64,000 nucleotides of DNA from Olsenella sp. oral taxon 807 (GTDB lineage: Bacteria > Actinomycetota > Coriobacteriia > Coriobacteriales > Atopobiaceae). The stretch covers positions 1,116,001 to 1,180,000 of the forward strand of contig NZ_CP012069.2 of NCBI RefSeq assembly GCF_001189515.2. Reading direction: 5' to 3'. Positions 44,627-53,090 of the stretch are shown piece after piece. Each line of letters begins with the position of its first letter. The stretch's first letter is position 1. Made by a program: the position numbers and the translations under genes. The notes under the pieces are model-generated. The model had not been told where the DNA came from. It did not search any database and saw nothing but the letters and a program-made list of their open reading frames with translations.

Positions 44627-45282
44627 GAGATCTTACAGCTCTCTTTGTGCTCTCGCTCGGCGTTGTGGCCTGGCTTGCCTCGTTCGTCCTCGTCGCATTG
44701 GGTCGATCTGGCTCGCCTCCGTCTTCTGCAGCGAGCACCTCCTTCAGGGAGGCGCTGGAGGCCGTCTGCGCCGAGCTGCGAAGCCTGCCGCTTTTGAGGG
44801 ACCTGAGCGCACAGTCCGCGCGGCGCACGAGACGCACGTGCCTCCTGCGTGAGCTGCCGCAGCTTCTTGACATCGTGATGCTGGGGCTTCTCTCGGGTCT
44901 CTCGTTTGATGCCTCGCTCGAGCTCTACTGCGGACGCTTCGAGACCCAGACCGCAGCGCTCTTCAGGGAGGCACTGACGAGCTGGCGCATGGGCATGTGC
45001 AGTCGCGAGAAGGCGCTTGCGGACATGGCGGAGGAGTTTGACGTCGACGCGCTCAGGCGCTTCTCGTCGGCGGTCTCCCAGGCCCTGCACTTTGGCGCTC
45101 CGCTTGCGCTCGTCCTCGAGAGACAGGCTGACGTGATCAGGCAAGAGCAGCGCAGCGACGTCGAGGAGGAGATAGAAAAAACACCTGTACGCATGATGGT
45201 CCCCTTAGGGACGATGGTCGTGCCGGCGATGCTCTTGGCGATTCTGGGACCACTTTTGGGAGCTTCCGTCAGGTTGGGGTAG
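44623..45282 (+). CDS. tadC: Tad pilus assembly membrane protein TadC
   Basis: A 219-residue T2SF-domain protein, on the short side for TadC (usually about 290), because the part before the T2SF domain is brief. LLRELPQLLDIVMLGLLSGLSFD and RRFSSAVSQALHFGAPLALVLERQADVIR are characteristic. An N-terminal and a C-terminal membrane segment are visible. It starts within the tadB stop codon and is followed by the pilin gene. Confidence 0.85.
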   Translation: MRDLTALFVLSLGVVAWLASFVLVALGRSGSPPSSAASTSFREALEAVCAELRSLPLLRDLSAQSARRTRRTCLLRELPQLLDIVMLGLLSGLSFDASLELYCGRFETQTAALFREALTSWRMGMCSREKALADMAEEFDVDALRRFSSAVSQALHFGAPLALVLERQADVIRQEQRSDVEEEIEKTPVRMMVPLGTMVVPAMLLAILGPLLGASVRLG

Positions 45283-45328
45283 TCAGGTGCCGGCGTGTTG
45301 CCGGACGAGGAGGAAAGGAGAAGGGAAG

Positions 45329-45529
45329 ATGGGCATGAGGCTGCAAGAGGTCATGGACTGGGTGCTTGGCATCATGGTCCTGGGGAGGAGCGAGCGCGGT
45401 CAGGGAACGACGGAGTACGCGATTCTCGTCGGTGTCCTCGTCGTGATCGCGGTACTCTCCATCATCGCCTTCAGGGGCAAGATTCAGGAGTTGTGGGATG
45501 CGATTGCAGATGGCATCGGATCACTCTAG
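45329..45529 (+). CDS. flp: Flp type IVb pilin
   Basis: A 66-residue prepilin. Cleavage by a prepilin peptidase is expected after the glycine in RSERG, leaving QGTTEYAILVG... with glutamate at +5 and tyrosine at +6, the Flp signature. The following hydrophobic stretch (VLVVIAVLSIIAF) forms the helix that packs in the pilus. The 24-residue leader is long for this class. The ATG at 45329 follows GGAAAGGAGAAGGG, the strongest ribosome site in the operon, as expected for the major pilin. It is immediately downstream of tadC. Confidence 0.87.
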   Translation: MGMRLQEVMDWVLGIMVLGRSERGQGTTEYAILVGVLVVIAVLSIIAFRGKIQELWDAIADGIGSL

Positions 45530-45533
45530 GCGT

Positions 45534-46037
45534 ATGGTGCGCCATCGCCATCTGGGTGGGAAGAGCCACGGTCGCGCTGCGGAGCGCGCGTTGGTTGCCC
45601 TCTCTCTTGTCGTGCTCCTCGTCTCGACTTGGGGGGTGAGCGGTCGTTCGACTGAAAGCCGTGGCCTTCCACCGGTGTCGTTGCCGTCTGCGTCCTTTGA
45701 GGGCGGAAATGCCAGTTGCCTGAGCGAGGGGGTGTCCTTTTCAGGTGACGTGACCCCAGGAGGGGACGGGACAAGAAGCTGGGAGAGCGAGCGGCCGCTC
45801 ACCGAGGAGGCGCAAACAATACTTGTCGGCTATCGGCAGAGGAAAGACTGCGTACTTGTGCGTGCGGGCTACGTCGATCTTGTTGGGCAGGCCTGGAGTT
45901 GTGTCATTCAGGGGGATGGCTGGGTGGACATCTGCGTGGTGCGGGAGACGGACGTGGGGAGTTCAAAGGTGAGCGTGAGTAGGATCGAGAATTCGATGTG
46001 GGAGGAGAGTCTGAATGCTGAGGGAGCGTATGGGTAG
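45534..46037 (+). CDS. Secreted or anchored protein of the Tad locus, unknown function
   Basis: A 167-residue product with one hydrophobic segment (about residues 18-38, LVALSLVVLLVSTWGVSG) and a soluble C-terminal part (IQGDGWVDICVVRE, KVSVSRIENSMW). It is not similar to any Tad protein I know. The start is uncertain: ATG 45534 begins just after the pilin stop but lacks a good ribosome site, and an in-frame ATG at 45498 lies inside flp. It ends overlapping the next small pilin-like gene. Position suggests an accessory or minor pilus component. Confidence 0.5.
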   Translation: MVRHRHLGGKSHGRAAERALVALSLVVLLVSTWGVSGRSTESRGLPPVSLPSASFEGGNASCLSEGVSFSGDVTPGGDGTRSWESERPLTEEAQTILVGYRQRKDCVLVRAGYVDLVGQAWSCVIQGDGWVDICVVRETDVGSSKVSVSRIENSMWEESLNAEGAYG

Positions 46038-46227
46038 GGAGAGCGGACAGGCTACGGTCGAGTACGGACTGGTACTTTTTGCCTTTCTGACTTTGATCGT
46101 GGCGCTTGGTGTGCTGTGGCACTGGACGGCTGGTGGGGAACTGCTTGCGGGAGCAGTCAGGGCGGCTTCACACAGCTGGGGAGAGGGTGGGGCTCTTGGC
46201 ATGTCTCAGGACGTCCTTCTGTACTAA
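46015..46227 (+). CDS. Second small pilin-like protein of the Tad locus
   Basis: A 70-residue protein with a prepilin-type site GRESG then QATVEYGLVLFAF, glutamate +5 and tyrosine +6, and a single hydrophobic helix. In contrast to flp its leader is short (10-11 residues) and its C-terminus carries a tail (SHSWGEGGALGMSQDVLLY). It overlaps the preceding gene by 23 bp and the following TadE-like gene on its 3' side. Probably a minor pilin or pseudopilin. Confidence 0.65.
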   Translation: MLRERMGRESGQATVEYGLVLFAFLTLIVALGVLWHWTAGGELLAGAVRAASHSWGEGGALGMSQDVLLY

Positions 46228-46726
46228 CTGCTGTGGTAACCAACGTTGCACCCTTTGCCCGCTCCATCTATCGGAGCATGGGCAGGCGAGCGTCGAGGCT
46301 GCATTCCTGCTTCCGGCGACCATGCTCCTCTTGGCCCTGCTCATTGAGCCCGCTTGTATGGGATATACCCTTGCCGTGATGCGTGCGAGTGCGGCCGAGA
46401 CGGCGCGGGTCGCGGCCACCGACTATGACGGGGACTTTGCCGACTGCGCCGACTTTGCGAAGAGGAGGCTCAGGGCCATCCCGGAGGTCTCGATCTTTCA
46501 CGTGGGTGGTGAGGACGACTGGGAGATCCAGATTGTCCGTGACGAGCGGAGCGTGCACGTGAGCATACGAGGGCACGTCCGTCCCCTGCCGCTTGTGGGG
46601 GTGCTCGCCTCGGCGTTTAGGAGTGCGGATGGGCGAGGTGTGATCCTTGAGGCGAACTTTTCCGAGAAGGTGCGTGCAGATTGGGTCGGAGGTACCTATG
46701 ATACTTGGCAGGAGATGTGGGGCTGA
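46187..46726 (+). CDS. TadE-like pilus assembly pseudopilin
   Basis: A TadE-family protein; SEHGQASVEAAFLLPATMLLLALL is the class III signal (cleavage before QASVE, Glu +5) and hydrophobic helix. No ATG lies in frame before this signal; GTG 46187 and TTG 46196 are the available starts, both after GGGGAGAGGG, so the start is tentative. The C-terminal region (about 100-170) is a periplasmic-type domain. It overlaps both the small pilin-like gene and the next, TadG-like gene. Confidence 0.6.
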   Translation: MGLLACLRTSFCTNCCGNQRCTLCPLHLSEHGQASVEAAFLLPATMLLLALLIEPACMGYTLAVMRASAAETARVAATDYDGDFADCADFAKRRLRAIPEVSIFHVGGEDDWEIQIVRDERSVHVSIRGHVRPLPLVGVLASAFRSADGRGVILEANFSEKVRADWVGGTYDTWQEMWG

Positions 46727-48755
46727 CGGACGCGGAGCAGTCCGTATTTTCTCCGGGATTTCCACGTTTGTCAGGGATGATGGGGGCTATACCACCATCA
46801 CGGTGGCCGTAGCCCTGCTCGTGAGCTTGGCGCTGGTGTTCTCAACGGCCTCGGTCGTCTGGACAAGCGAGAGATCCGCAGACGTCCAGACGGTTGCGGA
46901 CTCTGCGGCGATGTCGGGTGCGAACGTCGTTGCCGCCTATTCGACCATCGCTCAGGTTCTCGATGCCTGCGTGCTCAGCATGGGGATCCTTGGGACGTCA
47001 ATCTTGGGTGCGGGCATGGTTCTGGCGGCCATTCCCGTTGTGCAGGGGATGGCTCCGGAAGTCATCGACGCGGGACGTCAGATACTCTCGGCGCGGAGGG
47101 ATTTCGCGAAATCTGCGGCCGAGGGTCTCAAGAGGCTCGAGGGGGCGATTCCCGCGCTCGTCGCGGCCAACGCAGCCTCATGCGCCTCTGCCAACTCGAG
47201 CGAAGGCGTGAATTACGTTGGGTTTGCCATCCCGCTGCCCATGGAGAGCGAGTCTGAGTTCTTCCAGATCGATGAGGTGGATGACGAGGAGCTGGGTGAG
47301 CGTGCCGAAGAGCTCAGGCAGGCGAGCGCCAAGAAGGAAGGGGATGACCGTCGCGCCCGCGACGCCAAGGAGAAGGCTTGGCGGGCCGACACGATCGACA
47401 GCCCCTTGTGCATGAGGAGTCGTGCCGAGAAGCTCGCGGGCCTCTCGACCGTTCAAAACCCTCACTATCCCAGCGTGGACGAATGGCACTTCGAGTACGC
47501 TCGCGTCCGTGCCCAAAACTACTACCTGAGGCGTTGGCAGACGGAGCCTGCCGCAGGCTCGAGTGCCAAGGAGCTTCAGCGCTCGTGCGCGAGGAAGGTG
47601 TTCTATCGCTATGCGTATGAGCACATCTCAAGCGCACGGTGTATAGAGGGCGAGAGCGTCTCAATCGACCTTCCTGATCTTCCCCACACGGCGAAGATGG
47701 TCAGGGAATCGTCGCTCTATGTCGATTCGACATGGCCCTGTACCGTCGAGGGCGGTGTCAGGACCCTCCACTGCTCTCCCACCTGTCCCGGTGCGAGAGG
47801 TCGGGAGGCGGGCAGTGCCTCGTTGTCCGACATCGAGTCAGGAGCGGTCAAGCGCTGCGATGAGTGTGGGATGGACACCGTCGCGATGGGAAACGTCGCG
47901 AACGCCTCGACGAACATCAACAACGGCTTCGAACACTACTGGCGCATCGTTGTCGAGGCCTCGCGTGAGTATGAGAGAGCCTGTGAGGACGGGCGAGATG
48001 CCGAGCGCGAGATGAAGGAGAAGGCCGATGAGGGCGAGTCGGCCTTTGAGAGGGCTATGGCCCTGCTTGCGGTAAGGAGGCCACGGCTCAGGCCACCTGG
48101 TGCCTATGGTTGTGTCGCTATTGTGAGACGAGCCGAGACAAATGTGCCCGAAGGACTCGTGGGGTCCTTCGTTAAGGGTGACACCCGACTTCCGGCGGGT
48201 ATGGCCATCTCTGCTGCGACGCTGGCTCCAGACGAGGGAACCGACGGACATAATGTGCTCTCAAGCGTGTTTGAGGGTCTTGGCAGGGATGACCGACCCA
48301 TCGTTATCTCGTTTCTGGGAAACATTACCCAGTTATGGGGGAGGCTGCTTGTGGCCTATGGGTCTGGGCACGAGAGCGTCTCTTCCTCCGTGAGAGAGCT
48401 TTTGGGCAGGATCGATGGTGTGGCCGGCAGTCAGTTCGCTTCTGGACTCGGAAGGAGGCTTGGATCGATCGTAGAGGCCGTGGGATTTGAGCCAGCGGAC
48501 ATGAGGCTCAGAAAGCCGGTGCTGGTCAACAGCCAGACGGTCCTTGACAAGGCGGGGCTTTGGCGAGGTAGCGAGGTGAGGGAGCTCGTGGCGTCGCTTC
48601 CCGCAGACTCACAGGGTCAAGCGATGATAGGCATCGAGCAGGTACGGCAGAGGTTCGGGGGCAAGGAGCTCACAATTGCCGAGCTACCCGTCCCAGGTAC
48701 TACCATAAGGATACCGCTCACGGTAAGACTGGAAGACCTCATGGGGGTGGGCTAG
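46698..48755 (+). CDS. TadG-like large pilus-locus protein with N-terminal pilin-like helix
   Basis: A 685-residue protein. After a short basic N-terminus it has DDGGYTTITVAVALLVSLALV, typical of putative Flp pilus-assembly TadE/G-like proteins, then SADVQTVADSAAMSGANVVAAY, also conserved in TadG. The rest is extracytoplasmic and rich in charged residues, with a possible cysteine cluster (CSPTCPG, KRCDECGMD around 375-420). The start ATG follows GGAGG six bases upstream; the frame is open a little further. The last base of its stop codon is the first base of the next start. Confidence 0.7.
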   Translation: MILGRRCGADGRGAVRIFSGISTFVRDDGGYTTITVAVALLVSLALVFSTASVVWTSERSADVQTVADSAAMSGANVVAAYSTIAQVLDACVLSMGILGTSILGAGMVLAAIPVVQGMAPEVIDAGRQILSARRDFAKSAAEGLKRLEGAIPALVAANAASCASANSSEGVNYVGFAIPLPMESESEFFQIDEVDDEELGERAEELRQASAKKEGDDRRARDAKEKAWRADTIDSPLCMRSRAEKLAGLSTVQNPHYPSVDEWHFEYARVRAQNYYLRRWQTEPAAGSSAKELQRSCARKVFYRYAYEHISSARCIEGESVSIDLPDLPHTAKMVRESSLYVDSTWPCTVEGGVRTLHCSPTCPGARGREAGSASLSDIESGAVKRCDECGMDTVAMGNVANASTNINNGFEHYWRIVVEASREYERACEDGRDAEREMKEKADEGESAFERAMALLAVRRPRLRPPGAYGCVAIVRRAETNVPEGLVGSFVKGDTRLPAGMAISAATLAPDEGTDGHNVLSSVFEGLGRDDRPIVISFLGNITQLWGRLLVAYGSGHESVSSSVRELLGRIDGVAGSQFASGLGRRLGSIVEAVGFEPADMRLRKPVLVNSQTVLDKAGLWRGSEVRELVASLPADSQGQAMIGIEQVRQRFGGKELTIAELPVPGTTIRIPLTVRLEDLMGVG

Positions 48756-49237
48756 TGGTCCGTGCGCCGGCGAGAAAAGACAGCGGTCAGATGACCGTCG
48801 AGCTTGCCGTGTTAACCCCCGTGGTCATTGCCGTCGCGCTCATCGTGTTCAACCTGGTGCGCTTCATGAGTCTCTGTGCGAGCTTTGACAGGATCTCGCT
48901 CGACGCGGTCGTGGCCCATGGCATCGCCCCGGCTGGTGAGCAGAGTCGTGCTGCGGCAGTCGATGAGGTGAGGGCCTGCATAGAGCAGGCGATGGGAAGC
49001 GATCTGATCGAGGTGGAGGTCGTTGCCCATGACGTGGATGCGAGGGCGGATACAAGAGGCGGGCAGGAGCTCAAGTTCCCCGTGTCTCCCCTGTTTACGA
49101 GCTTTAGCTGCACGTTGATCTATCACCCCTGGCCACGCATCGGGAGTCTGGCCGGCGTGAGCTTGGGGACACCCGTGACGCTCGTGCACGAGAGAACGCT
49201 TGTGGTGGACAGGTTTAGGGCTGGTGTGGTGGTCTGA
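48755..49237 (+). CDS. TadE/TadF-like pseudopilin
   Basis: A 160-residue protein: short basic leader, SGQMTVELAVLTPVVIAVALIVFNL (glutamate five residues after the glycine), then an extracytoplasmic domain. It begins on the last base of the preceding stop codon (GTG at 48755), so it is coupled to it. With the two preceding genes it forms the usual TadE/F/G minor-pilin group. Confidence 0.68.
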   Translation: MVRAPARKDSGQMTVELAVLTPVVIAVALIVFNLVRFMSLCASFDRISLDAVVAHGIAPAGEQSRAAAVDEVRACIEQAMGSDLIEVEVVAHDVDARADTRGGQELKFPVSPLFTSFSCTLIYHPWPRIGSLAGVSLGTPVTLVHERTLVVDRFRAGVVV

Positions 49238-49388
49238 CGTGTCGAGAAGTTGCCTGCGAGCGGTGGGTCGATAGGCGTTGGCCCTGCGGGCTGGGGGCAG
49301 ACATTGCCTGGGCGTGTGCGACTTGTGGCACCGATGCAGGGCCAGTCCTGCTGCGGCGGCGTCTTGGCGTTTGAGGGAGGAGCTGAGG

Positions 49389-50159
49389 ATGAAGACAGTG
49401 TGGAACTATGGGACGGCTGGACAGAGCTGGAGAGAGGAGGATCGACATGACGCCCCCCGCGTATCTGGGGGAAGGCATGCGAGGGGACAGCATCTTGAGG
49501 ATGGCTCACTGCTTGTTACGTCGAGGGCCCTCGACCTAAGGCACAGCGAGGATGCTGGCAATCATGCAGCTCCTCCCTCCGGACCCGATGAATATGCGCT
49601 TGCCAGTCTCAACGGCTGCCAGCACACCAAGACCTGCCCACGCTGTGGGGCGGAACTCTTCATTGACATGGACGTCTGCTACGAGTGTCTCTATGACTTC
49701 TCGAGAGAGAAGTCAAGATCATCCGAAGCGTCTGCTGCTGGCGGCATGGACGAACCTGGGCGGCCAGTCGTATGGAACCAGGGCACCTGCCCGTTTGCCT
49801 TGGAGCTTTCAGCTGATCAGACGATTGGTCTGCCGGAAGATGGCCCTGGAGCCAAGACCCCAAAGGTTCCGAGCCTCAGGGTCCGTTGCGCCGACATGGA
49901 CGTGACGATTCCCCTTGGCCCAGGTGGTTTGCTCGTGGGCCGCTCACCCGATTGCGATGTGGTGCTCCACTCGGTGGCTGTGTCACGCAGACACGTTCGC
50001 TTCAGGTATAGGGGCAAACTCGCCGACATCGAGGATCTCGGGGCGACTAATCCCGCCATGCTGCGCGGCCGTGAGGTGTCGGGAACGCAGCCTGTGGCAG
50101 TGGGGGAGACCGTGGACGTCTGTGGCGTCCTCTTCACCTTTCTGGCCCCAGCGCTGTAG
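49389..50159 (+). CDS. FHA-domain protein with zinc ribbon, end of the Tad locus
   Basis: A 256-residue protein. The C-terminal FHA domain (about 165-255) has LVGRSPDCDVVLHSVAVSRRHVRF, containing the GR, S and RRH residues that bind phosphothreonine. A zinc-ribbon-like CPRCGAELFIDMDVCYEC lies near residues 83-100. The first 75 residues are disordered. ATG 49389 follows GGGAGGAGCTGAGG. It may link the pilus system to Ser/Thr kinase signalling, though no kinase is encoded nearby. It might not belong to the pilus machine, as it is separated from the last pseudopilin by 150 bp. Confidence 0.72.
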   Translation: MKTVWNYGTAGQSWREEDRHDAPRVSGGRHARGQHLEDGSLLVTSRALDLRHSEDAGNHAAPPSGPDEYALASLNGCQHTKTCPRCGAELFIDMDVCYECLYDFSREKSRSSEASAAGGMDEPGRPVVWNQGTCPFALELSADQTIGLPEDGPGAKTPKVPSLRVRCADMDVTIPLGPGGLLVGRSPDCDVVLHSVAVSRRHVRFRYRGKLADIEDLGATNPAMLRGREVSGTQPVAVGETVDVCGVLFTFLAPAL

Positions 50160-50232
50160 TGGACACCTGAGTGGGTGTTGGCCTTAGGCGCTGGACAGAG
50201 AAGCGTGGTTTCCACCAAAGCTCCGATGGGCA

Positions 50233-50269
50233 CAAAAAAGTCCCACACCCGCATCCGCGAGCGTGGGAC
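50233..50269 (-). terminator. Terminator of tRNA-Phe
   Basis: On the minus strand GTCCCAC and GTGGGAC arms (complement of 50240-50269) are followed by CTTTTTTGTG, 11 bases after the tRNA 3' end. Confidence 0.8.
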
Positions 50270-50279
50270 CCTCTTCATC

Positions 50280-50355
50280 TGGTGGCGGGGAAGGGAATCG
50301 AACCCCTGACACGGGGATTTTCAGTCCCCTGCTCTACCAACTGAGCTACCCAGCC
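50280..50355 (-). tRNA. tRNA-Phe (GAA)
   Basis: A 76-nt cloverleaf with encoded CCA: D-stem GCTC/GAGC, anticodon stem GGGGA/TCCCC with loop CTGAAAA and anticodon GAA, T-stem AGGGG/CCCTT with loop TTCGATT. The acceptor stem GGCTGGG/CCCCGCC has one mismatch: U4 faces C69. It is on the minus strand upstream of its own terminator. The ACCA end fits the UGGU of the T-box upstream of pheS. Confidence 0.93.
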
Positions 50356-50425
50356 AAATTACTGAACAAACAGCCTATTTAGAATATCAAAGTCACGGCC
50401 AAAGTCAACGTCCTTCTCGGATTCT

Positions 50426-52378
50426 TTAGAAGGCACCTCCGCCGCCCCCGTCGCCGAAGCCGCCGCCCCCACCGCCGGAGAAGCCGCCGCCCCCACCATC
50501 GCCAGAGCTCATGGAGGAGGCAGCGAGGGAGGCTGTGCTCACGCTATGGGCATGGGCGACCGAACCAGAGAATGCGTTGACGGGCATATCCCTCGTGCCC
50601 CCATAGTAGTACCAGCCGTAGACCGGCGCGATCCTCGCGTCCTCAAGTATCTGTGGCATCGTAGTCTTGAGCTGCTTTATTACCTCATCTGCCACATCGA
50701 GAACCACGGCCATTACAAGGAGCTGGTTCCAGAGGACGACGTCGGTTGGTATAGCCTCGCCGAGGCGCGTGAAGTCTTTGAGCCACCGACGGAGTGCCTT
50801 AAGCTTTGCCTGCAGCTCGAGCGCCTCATCCGAGAGGCTGTTTAATTTTGATGCTACAGCGCAGCTCCCCCAGGCTGCCGCAGCGAGCACTGCCACGACG
50901 CCGAAGCCTAGCGGTATCGGGACGATCTCGACAATTGTGAAGGCTATCATGGCTATTGCGAGTAGGGTGTTAAGAACCCCCAGACCGATGAGGGCACCCT
51001 TGCCCGTGCCCCTTGTGTCATTGAAGAAGCCTCGAGAGATGCAGCTACCCTCTATGACCGACTCCCAGGTCTCATAGGCGCTCGAGTATTGCTCTGCATG
51101 CTCCTTTGCGATTGTCTCCATGCGGTTAAAGTAGAGCTCCTGATGGCTTCCCTCGTAAGGCGCGACCTTATCGAAGAGGAAGGTGAGCGTGGCGTAGTCA
51201 ACTTTCTTCCTTTTCTCAGTCTCTTGGCTGATGTCTTGCTCCGTGCGTGTCAGACGATAATCCTCGTCGGTTCGCTCGCTACCCAAGAATCCCTGCTTAG
51301 TGGTCCTCACGAGGTCAAGCTGGACGGCCCCGATGTCCGTAAGGCGCATGAGCGAGGCCGTGAGCTCCTTTCCGTGTGGCTTGCCATTACTCAGGAGGGC
51401 GCCCAGCACGGCAGGATGGTCGTCGCTCGGCACGTCACGGAAGTAGTCATCATCGAACTGGGGCTTGTGGGTCCTTTTGTACTTGCCCCAGCGGAACAGA
51501 GAGAAGGCTATCGATCCCAATGCTACCAGGCACGCCAATGCCAGGGAGCCATAGCTAAAGACGATGGCCGCCTGTCGCTTGGCGTTTGCCTGGTCTGCCC
51601 AGCTCTGCTCCTCGGAGAGAATCGTCTGGAGCTTGCTCATGTTGATTGTCTGCGTGTCTGAGAGCCAGAAGGTGGGGAAGGTGATGCGTGCCTCGGCATA
51701 CTCAGAACCTCCGACGCCGGGCAAGGTGTAGACGATATCGTTTCCCTTGAAGTTGACGTTGCCGTCGAGGGGCCCATGCCCCCAGGCGCGGACGTTCTCC
51801 TCGGCACTGACCATGGCGCCATCGGGTACGGGTAGGTGGATCGTGCAGGTCACGTTCTTGGACTCGACGTCCCAGCCGCTCGAGACGAACTTCCAGTACA
51901 GCTCCGAGGTGTCGGTGTAGCGTGCCGCAAGGTTTGTGTCGGTGTATGCGATGAAGAATTGTACCTTCTCGTCGGTGTGCGGCGAGTAGAGCTTGACCTT
52001 GATGGCGCCCTTCTCCTGACTTATTGAGTAGGTGTTGGGGCTGCCGGAAGACGACTGCGTGAAAACGGTGAGCCGGCCGTTCTCGATGATGCCGACGGTA
52101 TCGATGCTTGTCTCGATCTGCCTGCCATCGTAGTCACCTGTGGGAATCTTCCAGTAGATACCGTTGTACGAGCCGTTGAAGTCGAACTCACGCGTCTCGC
52201 CCACGCTGAGCGACCCGTCTGTGGCAACCGTGGCATCTATGTCCACGTAATCGATGGAGTAGCTCCTCGCCAGGGCCCGTGACGGAAGCGCAACGAGCGC
52301 AAGCGCGGCGATCGATGCGATCACAAGCATTGCGCGAACCCTGTACAGAGTCGTCGATAGTCCCGGGCGTGGCGTCAT
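50426..52378 (-). CDS. DUF2207 membrane protein
   Basis: A 650-residue protein with a signal sequence (first 35 residues, LVIASIAALALVALPSRALA), an extracytoplasmic beta-rich domain (YSIDYVDIDATVATDGSLSVGETREFDF), a transmembrane segment near residue 280, a cytoplasmic portion (DDYFRDVPSDDHPAVLGALL) and two close hydrophobic segments near 490-530. It ends with GGGGGFSGGGGGGFGDGGGGGAF. This matches the DUF2207 family of predicted membrane proteins, whose role is unknown. ATG 52378 follows AAAGGAGCATGCC. It forms a likely operon with the acylphosphatase gene 226 bp upstream. Confidence 0.78.
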   Translation of the reverse strand: MTPRPGLSTTLYRVRAMLVIASIAALALVALPSRALARSYSIDYVDIDATVATDGSLSVGETREFDFNGSYNGIYWKIPTGDYDGRQIETSIDTVGIIENGRLTVFTQSSSGSPNTYSISQEKGAIKVKLYSPHTDEKVQFFIAYTDTNLAARYTDTSELYWKFVSSGWDVESKNVTCTIHLPVPDGAMVSAEENVRAWGHGPLDGNVNFKGNDIVYTLPGVGGSEYAEARITFPTFWLSDTQTINMSKLQTILSEEQSWADQANAKRQAAIVFSYGSLALACLVALGSIAFSLFRWGKYKRTHKPQFDDDYFRDVPSDDHPAVLGALLSNGKPHGKELTASLMRLTDIGAVQLDLVRTTKQGFLGSERTDEDYRLTRTEQDISQETEKRKKVDYATLTFLFDKVAPYEGSHQELYFNRMETIAKEHAEQYSSAYETWESVIEGSCISRGFFNDTRGTGKGALIGLGVLNTLLAIAMIAFTIVEIVPIPLGFGVVAVLAAAAWGSCAVASKLNSLSDEALELQAKLKALRRWLKDFTRLGEAIPTDVVLWNQLLVMAVVLDVADEVIKQLKTTMPQILEDARIAPVYGWYYYGGTRDMPVNAFSGSVAHAHSVSTASLAASSMSSGDGGGGGFSGGGGGGFGDGGGGGAF

Positions 52379-52604
52379 GGCATGCTCCTTTGAGATGCAA
52401 GGCGAGTATCCATGAGAGAATATACCAGAGCTGCTTGGCAAAGGACGTTGGGACTGGCGTGTGGTGGGCCAAGCAGGGATGGGAAGGGTCCGTGGTACGA
52501 AAGACGCCCCGGTCGCGAGCGCAAGACCCGTGCTAATGGAACTGGTGTATTCGCGTCTGGGTCATCTTGTGCCATTGGCCGAAAGCTATTGAGCGGTCGT
52601 TGTC

Positions 52605-52937
52605 CTAACAGAACCTGACCTCGAAGCCGCGCTCGTCCGAGACGGGATCGATCTCTACCTTCTCGTCTATGCGGTAGTCGATGGGATAGCGGACGTATGA
52701 GGAGGAAAGACCCCCAAACCATCGGCTGATCTGATCGTTTGTGCCCTGAAGCTCCATCGCGACCGTGCCGTCGCTATCGTTTCTGACCCAACCGGTGCAA
52801 CCCGTCTTGTCCGCGACTATCCGGGAGGTCCAGCGGAAGCCCACTCCCTGGACCTCCCCGCGAAAGCGCAGCCTGAGTCTGCGGAGACTCTCGGGGGCAT
52901 CTCCGCTTTCTGTGTCCTTCCGTCTGAAGCAGAACAT
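52605..52937 (-). CDS. acyP: Acylphosphatase
   Basis: A 110-residue enzyme that hydrolyses carboxyl-phosphate bonds. The catalytic Arg (GEVQGVGFRW) and Asn (GWVRNDSDG) motifs are intact. The fold is complete, with about 20 additional residues at the N-terminus (MFCFRRKDTESGDAPE...) compared with the usual 90. ATG 52937 follows AAAGGAGGACTCC. Cytoplasmic; general metabolism. Confidence 0.9.
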   Translation of the reverse strand: MFCFRRKDTESGDAPESLRRLRLRFRGEVQGVGFRWTSRIVADKTGCTGWVRNDSDGTVAMELQGTNDQISRWFGGLSSSYVRYPIDYRIDEKVEIDPVSDERGFEVRFC

Positions 52938-53090
52938 CTGGAGTCCTCCTTTTGCCTATGGGCGGATTGCGCGTATTTGGGCACTTATGCGTACAATACC
53001 ATGTGAGGCTCGGATGTATCGTCACCATGTGCTCGGGAGGCAGTCGTCAGCAGCTGGCCACGCCTCGTCCGGGCGGCTTCAGGAGGTCTG

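Noticed and set aside
40131-50159. Prophage or conjugative element
   Set aside because: The secretion ATPase and small membrane proteins belong to the Tad pilus; no integrase, capsid or relaxase is present in the window.
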